Source of the DNA: Chryseobacterium gregarium DSM 19109
GTDB taxonomy: Bacteria; Bacteroidota; Bacteroidia; Flavobacteriales; Weeksellaceae
Reading direction: 5' to 3'
NCBI RefSeq assembly: GCF_000430845.1
Contig: NZ_AUMU01000015.1
Location: forward strand, 1-64,000
DNA length: 64,000 nt
Positions 20,137-28,304 of the stretch are shown here, piece after piece. Each line of letters starts with the position of its first letter. Position 1 is the stretch's first letter. The position numbers and the translations under genes are program-made. The notes beneath the pieces were generated by a model, which saw only the letters and a program-made list of their open reading frames with translations, was not told the origin of the DNA and ran no database searches.

Positions 20137-22316
20137 ATTGTTGACATTATCAATTTATAATCATTACTATTTATCATCGGCACCCACTTACTATATTCCT
20201 CACTTGCAAATACCATATTGTCCACAGTGCTTACCAATATTTTATTAGCAGGTTCCAGAATCTGTAATTTTCCTGTCTGATCTTCACCTATAATGGATAA
20301 GGAATATCTTGTATATAAAACATTTTCTAAAGAAGTATAATAAGCGTCGTTATCTTTTAGTTCATTATTAAGAAAGAACTTTGGATTATTAAGCGTACTT
20401 CCAATAAGAGTAACGAAAACATCATTCTCAGTCTTGGTAATTCCCAGCACTTTTTTACTAGGCAGTGATCCATCTACTACATTAAGAGAAAGCCCTGTAA
20501 TAGTAACAGCATCTGTACCCGTAAAAACTTCGGTTTTTAAAAAATAAGGACTTTCCGGCTGATAAAAATTGTTTCTCTTATCACTGTAGGCGATTGTTCC
20601 CCCATTAGAATTATCCAGATAAGCAGATCGGCTTTCAAAAAAGCTTCCCGTACTCTGCCTGATATTGTGTAATAGTGTCTCATAAGTTACCCTTTTCAAA
20701 CTTTCCGTATCATTTTTCATGATCAGATCTTCTACTTTCTTTGTAGTCACCGTCGCAATATCTTTCCCGCCTGCTTTATTCTCAAAATCAATCAATAACA
20801 AGTTCTGGTCGATCACATAAGCCAGCTCTTCGGGCTTTCTGCTTTCAATTTGCGGACTTACATTGATCAGTCCAAAGACATCATCAATATCCTTTAAGTT
20901 ATAACTTGTCGTTACAACAGGATCCCCCGGATTGGCGCCCGGTGTTTCAGAAGTAATCTGTAGGCTTTTCCCCTCATAAATCAGCTGTATAAATGAAGCC
21001 ACCGTTTTATTACTGCTGGTTCTGCTCAGGCTGAAAGTGATCGGTTTTGTGAAATTGGTATCGACTCCGGTAGCGACTTCCTGAAGGAGATTTTTTCCCC
21101 GGATGAAATAGTCTTCATTATCGGTATCAGTATGCAAAACGCCCCGTTTTACATACATCGCTGCCGCATCATTGTTATCGGTCGTCAGCTGAATAACCAG
21201 TGACGGCTGAGCATTAAGCTCTTTTACCGGCCATCCCTGTTCAAACTGCTGCAGGGAAAGGTTGTTGGCTGCCGTTCCGATCTTCATATTGTTCGTGCTT
21301 CCCTGAAGGCTGTGATTGCCGTAAAAATTATAGGATCTCTGCCTGCTGCCCTGGATATACAGATAGGTAGTCTGAGCGGTTGCAAAAGAGGCAATCTGAG
21401 CGGCAATCTGATCCACTGTCTGCAGGACAGAATGATCACTCAGATGGATCTTCCCTTTTCCCTGGGTATGTAAGCCATAGAAAGCGACAATATCAAGGAA
21501 CTGGGTTGCCGTTTCCCGGATCAGCTTCTTCTGGAAATCATTCGCTCCCGAAGCCTGGTTCAAAACATGATCCGGATTGCGGGCAAAGTCGAGATTCAGC
21601 TGAAATGGATTGGGGTCATTGGCAATGGTATAGTCTCCTTCGTTTAAAACTATGTCAATACCTATGCTTCCATCTACTGTTCCCAGATGGGTTCCTCCCG
21701 GGATCATCGGCAGTTCGAATGCCTTTGCAGGCTCAGCTTCGGTAGTTGTGGTTCCGGTGGTCTGCGTTTTGGAGACTTTCAGGAAGTAATCATCAATCAG
21801 CGTATTGGCAGGCTGCGGGCTGCTGGATCCCGGAAACCCGATAAACTGCGCCGTAAATGTAGGTTCTGAAATTCCCAGCATACTGTAAAGGGCTGTAAAT
21901 TCTTTTCTGATGACGTCTACAAAACCTGTTGCTCCCAGTCCGTTGATGACATCATCACTTCCACTAAAGAAATCAGATTTTTTCAGGCCTCTGTATACAA
22001 TGTATTTAATAGCAAGGCCCTTGATCGGCTGACTGAAAGGCTTCAGGATCGCATTTACTTTAGTAGTGTCGGTTCCGCAAGGCTGCAAAAAAACCTGTCC
22101 CTGGCAAATCGTATAAACCTTGCCGTTATAGCTGCTTATTTTGGAAGTGGTCCTGAAAACGGTACCGTTGGATCCGAACTTATCTGCTGTACCCTGCAAG
22201 AATGATTTTCCCTTTTCCAGAAAGAAAAAAGACTCCGGCAGAAGGTCCGGCCGCACATTCAGGCCTTTGCTGTCTGAAGAGGTGGGCATGGATGCCTGTG
22301 TCGTATTTTGTGGCAT
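20127..22316 (-). CDS. First protein of operon A, unknown function (729 aa)
   Basis: Starts MPQNTTQASMPTSSDSKG, rich in Ser/Thr, with no signal peptide. No family is recognised. The N-terminal ~200 residues include KYIVYRGLKKSDFF and a serine/proline-rich linker. The middle is beta-rich, and a C-terminal region (from about residue 530) is visibly more AT-rich in its DNA than the first 1.5 kb. It is translationally coupled to the toxin-like gene through a ten-base overlap (ATGGATGTAG holds both the toxin start and this gene's stop). The likely role is an adaptor or carrier for the toxin, by analogy with genes that sit directly before specialised toxins. That is inference. Confidence 0.55.
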   Translation of the reverse strand: MPQNTTQASMPTSSDSKGLNVRPDLLPESFFFLEKGKSFLQGTADKFGSNGTVFRTTSKISSYNGKVYTICQGQVFLQPCGTDTTKVNAILKPFSQPIKGLAIKYIVYRGLKKSDFFSGSDDVINGLGATGFVDVIRKEFTALYSMLGISEPTFTAQFIGFPGSSSPQPANTLIDDYFLKVSKTQTTGTTTTEAEPAKAFELPMIPGGTHLGTVDGSIGIDIVLNEGDYTIANDPNPFQLNLDFARNPDHVLNQASGANDFQKKLIRETATQFLDIVAFYGLHTQGKGKIHLSDHSVLQTVDQIAAQIASFATAQTTYLYIQGSRQRSYNFYGNHSLQGSTNNMKIGTAANNLSLQQFEQGWPVKELNAQPSLVIQLTTDNNDAAAMYVKRGVLHTDTDNEDYFIRGKNLLQEVATGVDTNFTKPITFSLSRTSSNKTVASFIQLIYEGKSLQITSETPGANPGDPVVTTSYNLKDIDDVFGLINVSPQIESRKPEELAYVIDQNLLLIDFENKAGGKDIATVTTKKVEDLIMKNDTESLKRVTYETLLHNIRQSTGSFFESRSAYLDNSNGGTIAYSDKRNNFYQPESPYFLKTEVFTGTDAVTITGLSLNVVDGSLPSKKVLGITKTENDVFVTLIGSTLNNPKFFLNNELKDNDAYYTSLENVLYTRYSLSIIGEDQTGKLQILEPANKILVSTVDNMVFASEEYSKWVPMINSNDYKLIMSTIWM

Positions 22317-22411
22317 TTGGTGTTGTTTTTTGGTGTTAAATAATTTTTGAAAAGCTTTTCAGAAAAGCTTATTTTTGTAAAAATTCCGTTGTTGGAATCT
22401 GGTGTTGGTGT
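22317..22411 (-). other. Leader of operon A with a small hairpin
   Basis: About 95 bases between the 729-aa gene and the leader repeat. It includes an 8-bp inverted repeat AAGCTTTT-CAG-AAAAGCTT at about 22352-22370 that could fold close to the start codon. No coding potential is seen. Confidence 0.45.
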
Positions 22412-22577
22412 CATTTATTTCATAGTTGTTAGTTTTGGTTAAACAGCATCAATCGGCCAATTGATTATTTAGATTTCGTCAGACAATGATTTAAATTCTT
22501 ACTCGTTAACTCGTCTGTTATTTCTGAAACAAAGGTATCCGGGCACAACGCCAAAACTTGACGTGTTATTTTTTATT
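22412..22577 (-). repeat. Promoter/leader repeat, copy 2 (operon A)
   Basis: Counterpart of the repeat at 15709-15872, same orientation, with the identical promoter part at 22524-22577. It shares the blocks GTCAGACAA, GTTAACTCGTCTGTTAT and ATTTATTTCATAG, with small indels between them. Confidence 0.85.
22530..22537 (-). promoter_or_regulatory. Putative -7 box TACCTTTG of operon A
   Basis: Same sequence and surroundings as at 15824-15831. Transcription would start a few bases further left, giving a leader of about 210 bases. Confidence 0.6.
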
Positions 22578-22607
22578 CAGGGAAATTCCTAAATATTACC
22601 CTACTGC

Positions 22608-22655
22608 ATAAAAAAGGCGCGGGGATCAAATCGTATGATTTGATCCCCCCGCCTT
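22608..22655 (-). terminator. Strong terminator after the 484-aa gene
   Basis: The 19-base arms at 22614-22632 and 22637-22655 pair with a single mismatch around a GTAT loop and are followed on the minus strand by TTTTTT. It ends transcription of the gene at 22677-24131 just before the operon A promoter. Confidence 0.9.
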
Positions 22656-22676
22656 AAGATAAAAGTATTGTTCTTT

Positions 22677-24131
22677 TTATTTCCTGCATTTGCTATATTC
22701 AGAAATAATATTGATCAGATTTTCTTCATTCTTTAAATCCAGGTTGTCTTTTTTCAAGCTTTCGGAAACGGCTTTACAGTCTTTAAGGTAATCTGCCAAT
22801 TTTAAGGATAATTTTTCACTGGAACGGTTGTCGATCATCTGTCCTTTCGGCTGAATATCAGTTTTGATAACATACTTCTGAAGTTCCACCGGATCCTGAA
22901 GCAGCATGATTTTATTTTCTTTTGCCACCAAACGGTAGAAATAGTAGTTGTTCCCGTGAAGCGCTCCGTAATTCTGCAACTTTTTCATCAGCTCCCCTTT
23001 TACATCCAGCCCATAATAGCAGTCTTCTCCACCATTGTATGGCACACAGAAATGAATCCCGGAATCCGCATCATATGTTTTTATTCCTGTTCCTCTTGGC
23101 AAGCCGGTTTTCAGCGTTACCCTTTGTCCAAACAGATCTGCCCCTTCAGCCGATAGTTTTTGCCCGGTTCTTTCAGTGTCCAGCTGCTCAAACCAGATGG
23201 TAACTAAGCCTTCGGTTCTTTTACCCGACCGGTCTACAACATATCCCGGAACATCATATAAATTAATGCTGCGGTCAACAGCATCTTTTACTTTTGCCTG
23301 CTGAAGTTCCTGGTTTTTGTAATACGCCTGGTGACCAAGTGTGTATCCTTCCGCCAAAAGGTAAGTAACAAACTCATTCATAAAGGCATAATCCGAAGGA
23401 GCATAGGTCCTGATGGCAGGATAGGTAAATTCATTATTGTCGAAAGTCGTTACAATATAATTTTTAATGCCCCGGTTGCTCTGGTATAAGGTGGCCACGC
23501 GAATCCCGTCGAGATCCCGCACTTCAAGACAGGGGCTTGAGGAATTGAATCCGCAATTGAACACGGAAGAATATCCTATAATTTTTGCAGGATAGACACC
23601 GTCATTCACCAGGATCTCACCTTTTGGACCGATCCTTGGATTATAAAGGGTCCTGATATTGTTCAGGCCGCTCTGCCTGTCGCTTTCAGCAGCAATACTT
23701 CCGGCTTTGGCCTGCAGGTATTTATCCGTCAGGTTTTCCCGTTGGACATCAAAAAAAGCATTGATTTCTTCTGTATTCAGTCCTTGTTTAGTAAAGAAAT
23801 TGTATTTTACCGCCAGCTGATGGGCAATAATACGGTCCGGCTTAAAGGAAGTAATCAGAATTTCATAAGGAATCTGGGTTGTTCTGCCGTCCGCAGCTTT
23901 CATATCCAGATAATACAGAAATTCTTTCCCGGCCAGAGCAATACCTTTAAGATCCAGATCAAAAACTTTTTGGTTATTCAAAGTATAAAACTCATAATGG
24001 TCTCTGTAGGAAGACTTGATAACAGCCACTTCTTCCTCATTATAAAGAACCTTATCTTTTTTAATTCCAATTTTCTGACAAAGAGCAAAGCCCGGAAGCA
24101 TAATACAAAACAGTAAAAGTAATCTCATCAT
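22677..24131 (-). CDS. Exported protein of unknown function (484 aa)
   Basis: The N terminus MMRLLLLFCIMLPGFALCQK is a signal peptide; cleavage is probable after about residue 18, and a cysteine there leaves a lipoprotein possible. No domain is recognised. The protein is mixed alpha/beta, with a segment DVPGYVVDRSGKRTEGLVTI in the second half that resembles the repeat units of flavobacterial exported proteins that list stored properties. The C-terminal ~80 residues are helical and lysine-rich. A single-gene unit: its own terminator follows, and about 210 bases of apparently empty sequence separate it from the XRE regulator upstream. No functional link to operons A and B is visible. Confidence 0.65.
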   Translation of the reverse strand: MMRLLLLFCIMLPGFALCQKIGIKKDKVLYNEEEVAVIKSSYRDHYEFYTLNNQKVFDLDLKGIALAGKEFLYYLDMKAADGRTTQIPYEILITSFKPDRIIAHQLAVKYNFFTKQGLNTEEINAFFDVQRENLTDKYLQAKAGSIAAESDRQSGLNNIRTLYNPRIGPKGEILVNDGVYPAKIIGYSSVFNCGFNSSSPCLEVRDLDGIRVATLYQSNRGIKNYIVTTFDNNEFTYPAIRTYAPSDYAFMNEFVTYLLAEGYTLGHQAYYKNQELQQAKVKDAVDRSINLYDVPGYVVDRSGKRTEGLVTIWFEQLDTERTGQKLSAEGADLFGQRVTLKTGLPRGTGIKTYDADSGIHFCVPYNGGEDCYYGLDVKGELMKKLQNYGALHGNNYYFYRLVAKENKIMLLQDPVELQKYVIKTDIQPKGQMIDNRSSEKLSLKLADYLKDCKAVSESLKKDNLDLKNEENLINIISEYSKCRK

Positions 24132-24343
24132 ATTATATTTAATTAATAGGTAAAAGTCGGAATTTATCTTTAAACAGTAAATAATTCATTGAAAAATGAA
24201 AAATAGATGATGATTGTATGATGGAAAAGTCTGTTGAAAGTTAAAACAATTGTTACTACAGACTAAAGCTTTCAGTCATATTAGAAACTATGACTGTTTA
24301 TATTAGATATGTGATGAATATTTGCTTTTGTATCATCTGAAAA

Positions 24344-24643
24344 TTACCGATATTCTTCAGGGACCTCAATCCCGTTCTTTTTCATATATTCAATAAGGTC
24401 GCGGTATTTGTCTTCATAGCCATTACTGCTGTTGTTGCACTGATCGGAAATGCTGCAGATGTCGGCAGGCCTGATCTCTAAGATCGCAGAGATTTTCGTC
24501 AGGATATCGAGGTTGATCTTTACTTTGGAATTTTCGATATCCGAATAGGCTTTCTGCGAAATCCCCATCTCAAAAGCCATATATTCCTGGGTGAAATCCT
24601 TACTTCTCCTGATTTTCCTGATATTCTGACCGCAAATTTTCAT
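24344..24643 (-). CDS. XRE-family transcriptional regulator (99 aa)
   Basis: Residues about 8-62 form a lambda-repressor-like helix-turn-helix: IRKIRRSKDFTQEYMAFEMG, then ISQKAYSDIENSKVKINLDI as the recognition part. The tail (about 65-99) has two cysteines and ends EYMKKNGIEVPEEYR, a tail common on small flavobacterial XRE proteins. It is transcribed divergently from ccoNO with 191 bases between them. Its targets are not evident. It could act on itself, on the upstream-lying accessory region or on ccoNO; nothing in the sequence decides this. Confidence 0.85.
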   Translation of the reverse strand: MKICGQNIRKIRRSKDFTQEYMAFEMGISQKAYSDIENSKVKINLDILTKISAILEIRPADICSISDQCNNSSNGYEDKYRDLIEYMKKNGIEVPEEYR

Positions 24644-24699
24644 CCTTTTTCTTTTAGTAGTTTTCAGTATATTTTAGAAGTATACCTATTAGACTCCCA

Positions 24700-24707
24700 C
24701 AAAGTTA
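24700..24707 (-). promoter_or_regulatory. Putative -7 box TAACTTTG of the XRE gene
   Basis: Fits TAnnTTTG on the minus strand, 57 bases before the XRE start. A second match, TACCTTTG on the plus strand at 24713-24720, could serve ccoNO. The two lie within 20 bases, so the divergent promoters may overlap. Confidence 0.4.
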
Positions 24708-24834
24708 GTGAATACCTTTGTCAAAACATTACCACGCTATATGATATTTATTTTTAACGGAATTTCAAACTTATTATTTACATAAGAACTTCTGTTTCAG
24801 AGCAAATATCATTTCAGTACAATACATTGGAATT

Positions 24835-27114
24835 ATGGAGACGCAACAATTTAGTTATGACAACAGCATTGTCAAGGCATTCCTCTATGCTACGATCGCA
24901 TTTGGTCTGATAGGCTTCTTACTGGGTCTTACCGCGGCCCTGATGCTGTTCTATCCCGAGCTTCCGGAATTTCTGTTCGGAACCGATGACACGACGATTA
25001 AAAGCCTGTCATCAGGAAATATTCAGGGACTGATCAACACTCAGGGCGCCTTGGGATTCGGAAGGATCAGGATGCTGCATACCAGTGCCGTGATTTTTGC
25101 GTTCGTCTGCAATTCCTTTTTCTGCGGAGCCTATTACAGCATGCAGCGGCTGCTGAAAACCAGGATGTACAGTGATAATTTGTCATGGATCCATTTCTGG
25201 ACCTGGCAGATCATGATTATCAGCGTAGTGATTACCTTCCTGATGGGCATCAATACCTCAAAAGAGTACGCCGAGCATGAATGGCCGATTGATATTTTAA
25301 TTACCGTTTCATGGGTGATTTTCGGAATCAATATGTTCGGAACCATTGCCAAAAGAAGGGTGCGACATTTATATGTAGCCATCTGGTTCTATATCGGAAC
25401 CTGGATTGCCGTAGCCATGCTTCATATCTTCAATAACCTGGAAGTTCCTCTATCATTCACCACTTGGAAATCCTACTCTATTTACGCCGGGACGAAAGAC
25501 GCTTTGGTACAGTGGTGGTACGGCCACAATGCGGTAGCTTTTGTACTGACGACTCCGGTTTTAGGCCTGATGTATTATTTCCTGCCGAAAGCTGCAGACA
25601 GACCCGTTTTTTCCTATAAATTATCCATCATTCATTTCTGGTCGCTGATCTTCGTATACCTTTGGGCAGGACCGCACCATCTTCAGTATACTGCACTTCC
25701 GGCCTGGGCACAGGCAGTGGGTACCGGTTTTTCCATTATGCTGATTGCTCCGTCATGGGGCGGAATGCTGAACGGGCTGTTAACCTTAAGGGGGGCCTGG
25801 GATAAAGTGCGGGAAAACCCGATCCTGAAGTTCTTCGTCGTAGCCGTTACCTGTTATGGAATGGCCACTTTTGAAGGACCGTTGCTCGCCACCAAATCTT
25901 TAAATAAAATCGGGCATTACACCGACTGGGTAATCGGCCACGTACATATCGGAGCTTTAGGCTGGAACGGTTTTATGGCATTTGGAATTGTCTATTACCT
26001 GATTCCCGTGATGTGGAGAACATCACTTTGGTCTAAAAAACTGGCCAACTGGCATTTCTGGCTCGGGACATTAGGGATTATTTTCTATGCTGTTCCGATG
26101 TATATTTCAGGATTTACCCAGGGACTGATGTGGAAACAGTTCAATCCTGACGGAACCCTGGTATGGAAAAACTGGCTGGATACTGTTACTGCTATTATTC
26201 CCTATTATAAACTGAGGTTTTTAGGCGGTATATTTTACCTTTTAGGAGCCGTCTTAATGGTGGTGAATGTCATCAGGACCATAAAAGCCGGTTCATTCCA
26301 GAAAGACGTTCCTGCAGAAGCACCTGCTTTAGCACCTGTAGGAAGCGGAAGAAAAGAAGGCGAAGGCATTCACCTATGGATCGAAAGAACCCCAAGACTC
26401 ATGGCAATATTGGCTTTTATCACCATTGCCATCGGCGGCCTGGTGGAAATCATTCCGACCTTAACTCTAAAACAAAGCGTTCCGACCATTACCGCTGTAA
26501 AACCTTATTCACCCCTGGAACTGGAAGGACGCGATCTGTATATCAGGGAAGGATGCAATGCCTGCCATTCGCAGATGATCAGACCGTTCCGTGACGAGAT
26601 TGTAAGATTTGAAGGGAAGAACGGACAGTATTCAAAAGCGGGAGAATTCATCTATGACCGTCCATTCCTCTGGGGATCAAAAAGAACAGGACCGGATCTT
26701 CAGAGAGAAGGCGGTAGAAATCCTGATTCATGGCACTTCAAACATATGTACAACCCGAGAATTACGTCTGCCGGATCTATCATGCCGCGTTTCCCATGGC
26801 TGATCACAAACAAACTGGATAAGAAACAGATGATAGACAAGATGAAACTTATGAAAAACTATTTTGAGGTTCCGTATACGAAAGCTCAGATCGATTCTGC
26901 CAATCAATGGGCAGATCATCAGGCGGAAGGTATCGTAAAAAGAATTTATTCCGAAGCCACGGATGTAAAACAGCAGGTGGAAAAAGATAAAATTGCAAAA
27001 GGCAGTTCATTCGTTCCGCTTGAACAGAGAGAAATCGTAGCCATGATTGCTTATCTGCAAAGACTGGGAACCGATATCAAGACGACACAGATACAGACTG
27101 CAAGTGCAGAATAA
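24835..27114 (+). CDS. ccoNO: cbb3-type cytochrome c oxidase, fused subunits I and II (CcoN-CcoO)
   Basis: Reduces oxygen to water at the inner membrane with high affinity and pumps protons. Residues 1-~490 are CcoN with about 12 membrane helices. The CuB and haem histidines are visible in WYGHNAV, GPHHLQY and the pair in VIGHVHIGALGW. A linker leads to CcoO, anchored by one helix (RLMAILAFITIAIGGLVEII). It has a single c-type haem site CNACH at residues 573-577 and MPRFPW as the distal methionine region. The N-O fusion is usual in Bacteroidota, where the enzyme supports growth at low oxygen. ccoP follows after 15 bases. No ccoS, ccoG, ccoH or ccoI lies within this window. Confidence 0.97.
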   Translation: METQQFSYDNSIVKAFLYATIAFGLIGFLLGLTAALMLFYPELPEFLFGTDDTTIKSLSSGNIQGLINTQGALGFGRIRMLHTSAVIFAFVCNSFFCGAYYSMQRLLKTRMYSDNLSWIHFWTWQIMIISVVITFLMGINTSKEYAEHEWPIDILITVSWVIFGINMFGTIAKRRVRHLYVAIWFYIGTWIAVAMLHIFNNLEVPLSFTTWKSYSIYAGTKDALVQWWYGHNAVAFVLTTPVLGLMYYFLPKAADRPVFSYKLSIIHFWSLIFVYLWAGPHHLQYTALPAWAQAVGTGFSIMLIAPSWGGMLNGLLTLRGAWDKVRENPILKFFVVAVTCYGMATFEGPLLATKSLNKIGHYTDWVIGHVHIGALGWNGFMAFGIVYYLIPVMWRTSLWSKKLANWHFWLGTLGIIFYAVPMYISGFTQGLMWKQFNPDGTLVWKNWLDTVTAIIPYYKLRFLGGIFYLLGAVLMVVNVIRTIKAGSFQKDVPAEAPALAPVGSGRKEGEGIHLWIERTPRLMAILAFITIAIGGLVEIIPTLTLKQSVPTITAVKPYSPLELEGRDLYIREGCNACHSQMIRPFRDEIVRFEGKNGQYSKAGEFIYDRPFLWGSKRTGPDLQREGGRNPDSWHFKHMYNPRITSAGSIMPRFPWLITNKLDKKQMIDKMKLMKNYFEVPYTKAQIDSANQWADHQAEGIVKRIYSEATDVKQQVEKDKIAKGSSFVPLEQREIVAMIAYLQRLGTDIKTTQIQTASAE

Positions 27115-27129
27115 TTTAAATCCATTCAT

Positions 27130-28017
27130 ATGAAAACAAGAACTCCCGTTTCCGTATACATCCTCGTTACTGTCGGCTTAACCATTATGGCGTTCGAAAT
27201 GTTCGCACCCGGCTCAGGATATTTTTCTTCACTTTTTTTCTGGGGCCTGATGGCCATTGCGGTGATCCTGCTTCTTATTATGGATTCTATCGGGGACCTG
27301 ATTGAAAACCAGAACTTCACCCGGTTATCTGATGAAGAAAAAGCTGAATATATCAAAGAAAAAAACACGCCGTATTTTCAGAAGCTCTGGAACTCGGCCT
27401 TTAAGAAACAGCCGGCTACAGAAGAAAAAGACATCCTGATCGATCACGGTTTTGACGGAATTACAGAGTTTGACAATTCCCTTCCCAAATGGTGGGTCGG
27501 CCTGTTCTACTTCGGATTTATTTTCTGTGCCGTGTATATGGCAGCATTTGCGTTCACAGATTATGCCCACCCCGAAGCGGAGCTGACCGATGAAACCAAA
27601 GTCATGCTGGCCTCCATTGAAGAATTTGAGAAAACCGCGCCTCAGATCACGCTTGAATCTGCAAAATATAATGCAGACTATGTAACCGAAGGCCGGGAAC
27701 TTTTCAAAACCAATTGTGTAACCTGCCACGGAGAAGGAGCAAAGGGCGGAATCGGACCGAATTTAACAGATACCCACTGGATCAATATCAAAGAAAAAAA
27801 CTTGTTTAAAAATGTCTTCTGGATGCTGGAAAACGGATCCCCCAACAATCCTGCCATGCGGCCTATGATCAAAGAAGGAACCATTACCGGAAGAGATGCC
27901 GAAAAAATAGCCGCCTATATTTACCACATCAACCAGGAAACGGCACCTGTTACGCCTGCCCAAGGTGGTGCCGTTCCGCAGGGAGAACCCGTACAATGGG
28001 AAAACGGAAACCAATAA
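27130..28017 (+). CDS. ccoP: cbb3-type cytochrome c oxidase subunit III (CcoP), mono-haem
   Basis: Membrane-anchored cytochrome c subunit that passes electrons to CcoNO. Two N-terminal helices (about 8-55, possibly including a CcoQ-like segment) precede a soluble stretch, a third helix (WWVGLFYFGFIFCAVYMAAF), then one cytochrome c domain with CVTCH at about residues 196-200 and PAMRP as the likely methionine ligand region. Proteobacterial CcoP has two haem c domains, and only one CxxCH is present here. The C terminus is a Gln/Pro/Gly-rich tail. It is the last gene of the operon. Confidence 0.95.
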   Translation: MKTRTPVSVYILVTVGLTIMAFEMFAPGSGYFSSLFFWGLMAIAVILLLIMDSIGDLIENQNFTRLSDEEKAEYIKEKNTPYFQKLWNSAFKKQPATEEKDILIDHGFDGITEFDNSLPKWWVGLFYFGFIFCAVYMAAFAFTDYAHPEAELTDETKVMLASIEEFEKTAPQITLESAKYNADYVTEGRELFKTNCVTCHGEGAKGGIGPNLTDTHWINIKEKNLFKNVFWMLENGSPNNPAMRPMIKEGTITGRDAEKIAAYIYHINQETAPVTPAQGGAVPQGEPVQWENGNQ

Positions 28018-28050
28018 ATTATTATCTCAGCATATTTAAACCATGCCATA

Positions 28051-28136
28051 CCCCCTTTTAAAACACTGAACTTATATTGAATTTTCATTTTTGCTAAACC
28101 TTTTCAACATAGATAAATGATAAAAGGGGGTTTTTA
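28051..28136 (+). terminator. Possible terminator of the cco operon
   Basis: CCCCCTTTTA (28051-28060) and TAAAAGGGGG (28121-28130) are perfectly complementary, and TTTTT follows. The 60-base loop is long, so this may be a folded 3' UTR rather than a simple terminator. Confidence 0.5.
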
Positions 28137-28279
28137 AAAACCTAAATCCAAGCTTTGGCTGTCTTCATCAACTTATTCACTACATAGTTAATCAACTAAA
28201 TTCCATAACAGGCAGTCAAGGCAGGATTTTTGCACTCACAAAAGGGTACCACAACAGATAATTAGTAAATTAGTATTAT

Positions 28280-28287
28280 TATATTTG
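28280..28287 (+). promoter_or_regulatory. Putative -7 box TATATTTG of tamB
   Basis: Fits TAnnTTTG and lies 18 bases before the TTG start of tamB, giving a very short leader. No clear TTG -33 element is seen. Confidence 0.45.
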
Positions 28288-28304
28288 TTCTAAACCCATC
28301 ACTC

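Noticed and set aside
21380..21745. 121-codon plus-strand open frame
   Set aside because: It lies wholly inside the 729-aa gene on the other strand and has a low-complexity, arginine/serine-rich product typical of a shadow frame.
196..22316. Contractile injection system or prophage
   Set aside because: Fibre-like motifs and a toxin-like protein suggested it, but no sheath, tube, baseplate, spike, AAA+ ATPase, terminase, portal or integrase gene is visible in the window.
22677..24131. Membership of the 484-aa exported protein in the operon A/B locus
   Set aside because: It has a signal peptide and is cut off by a strong terminator before the shared promoter repeat, so no link is supported.
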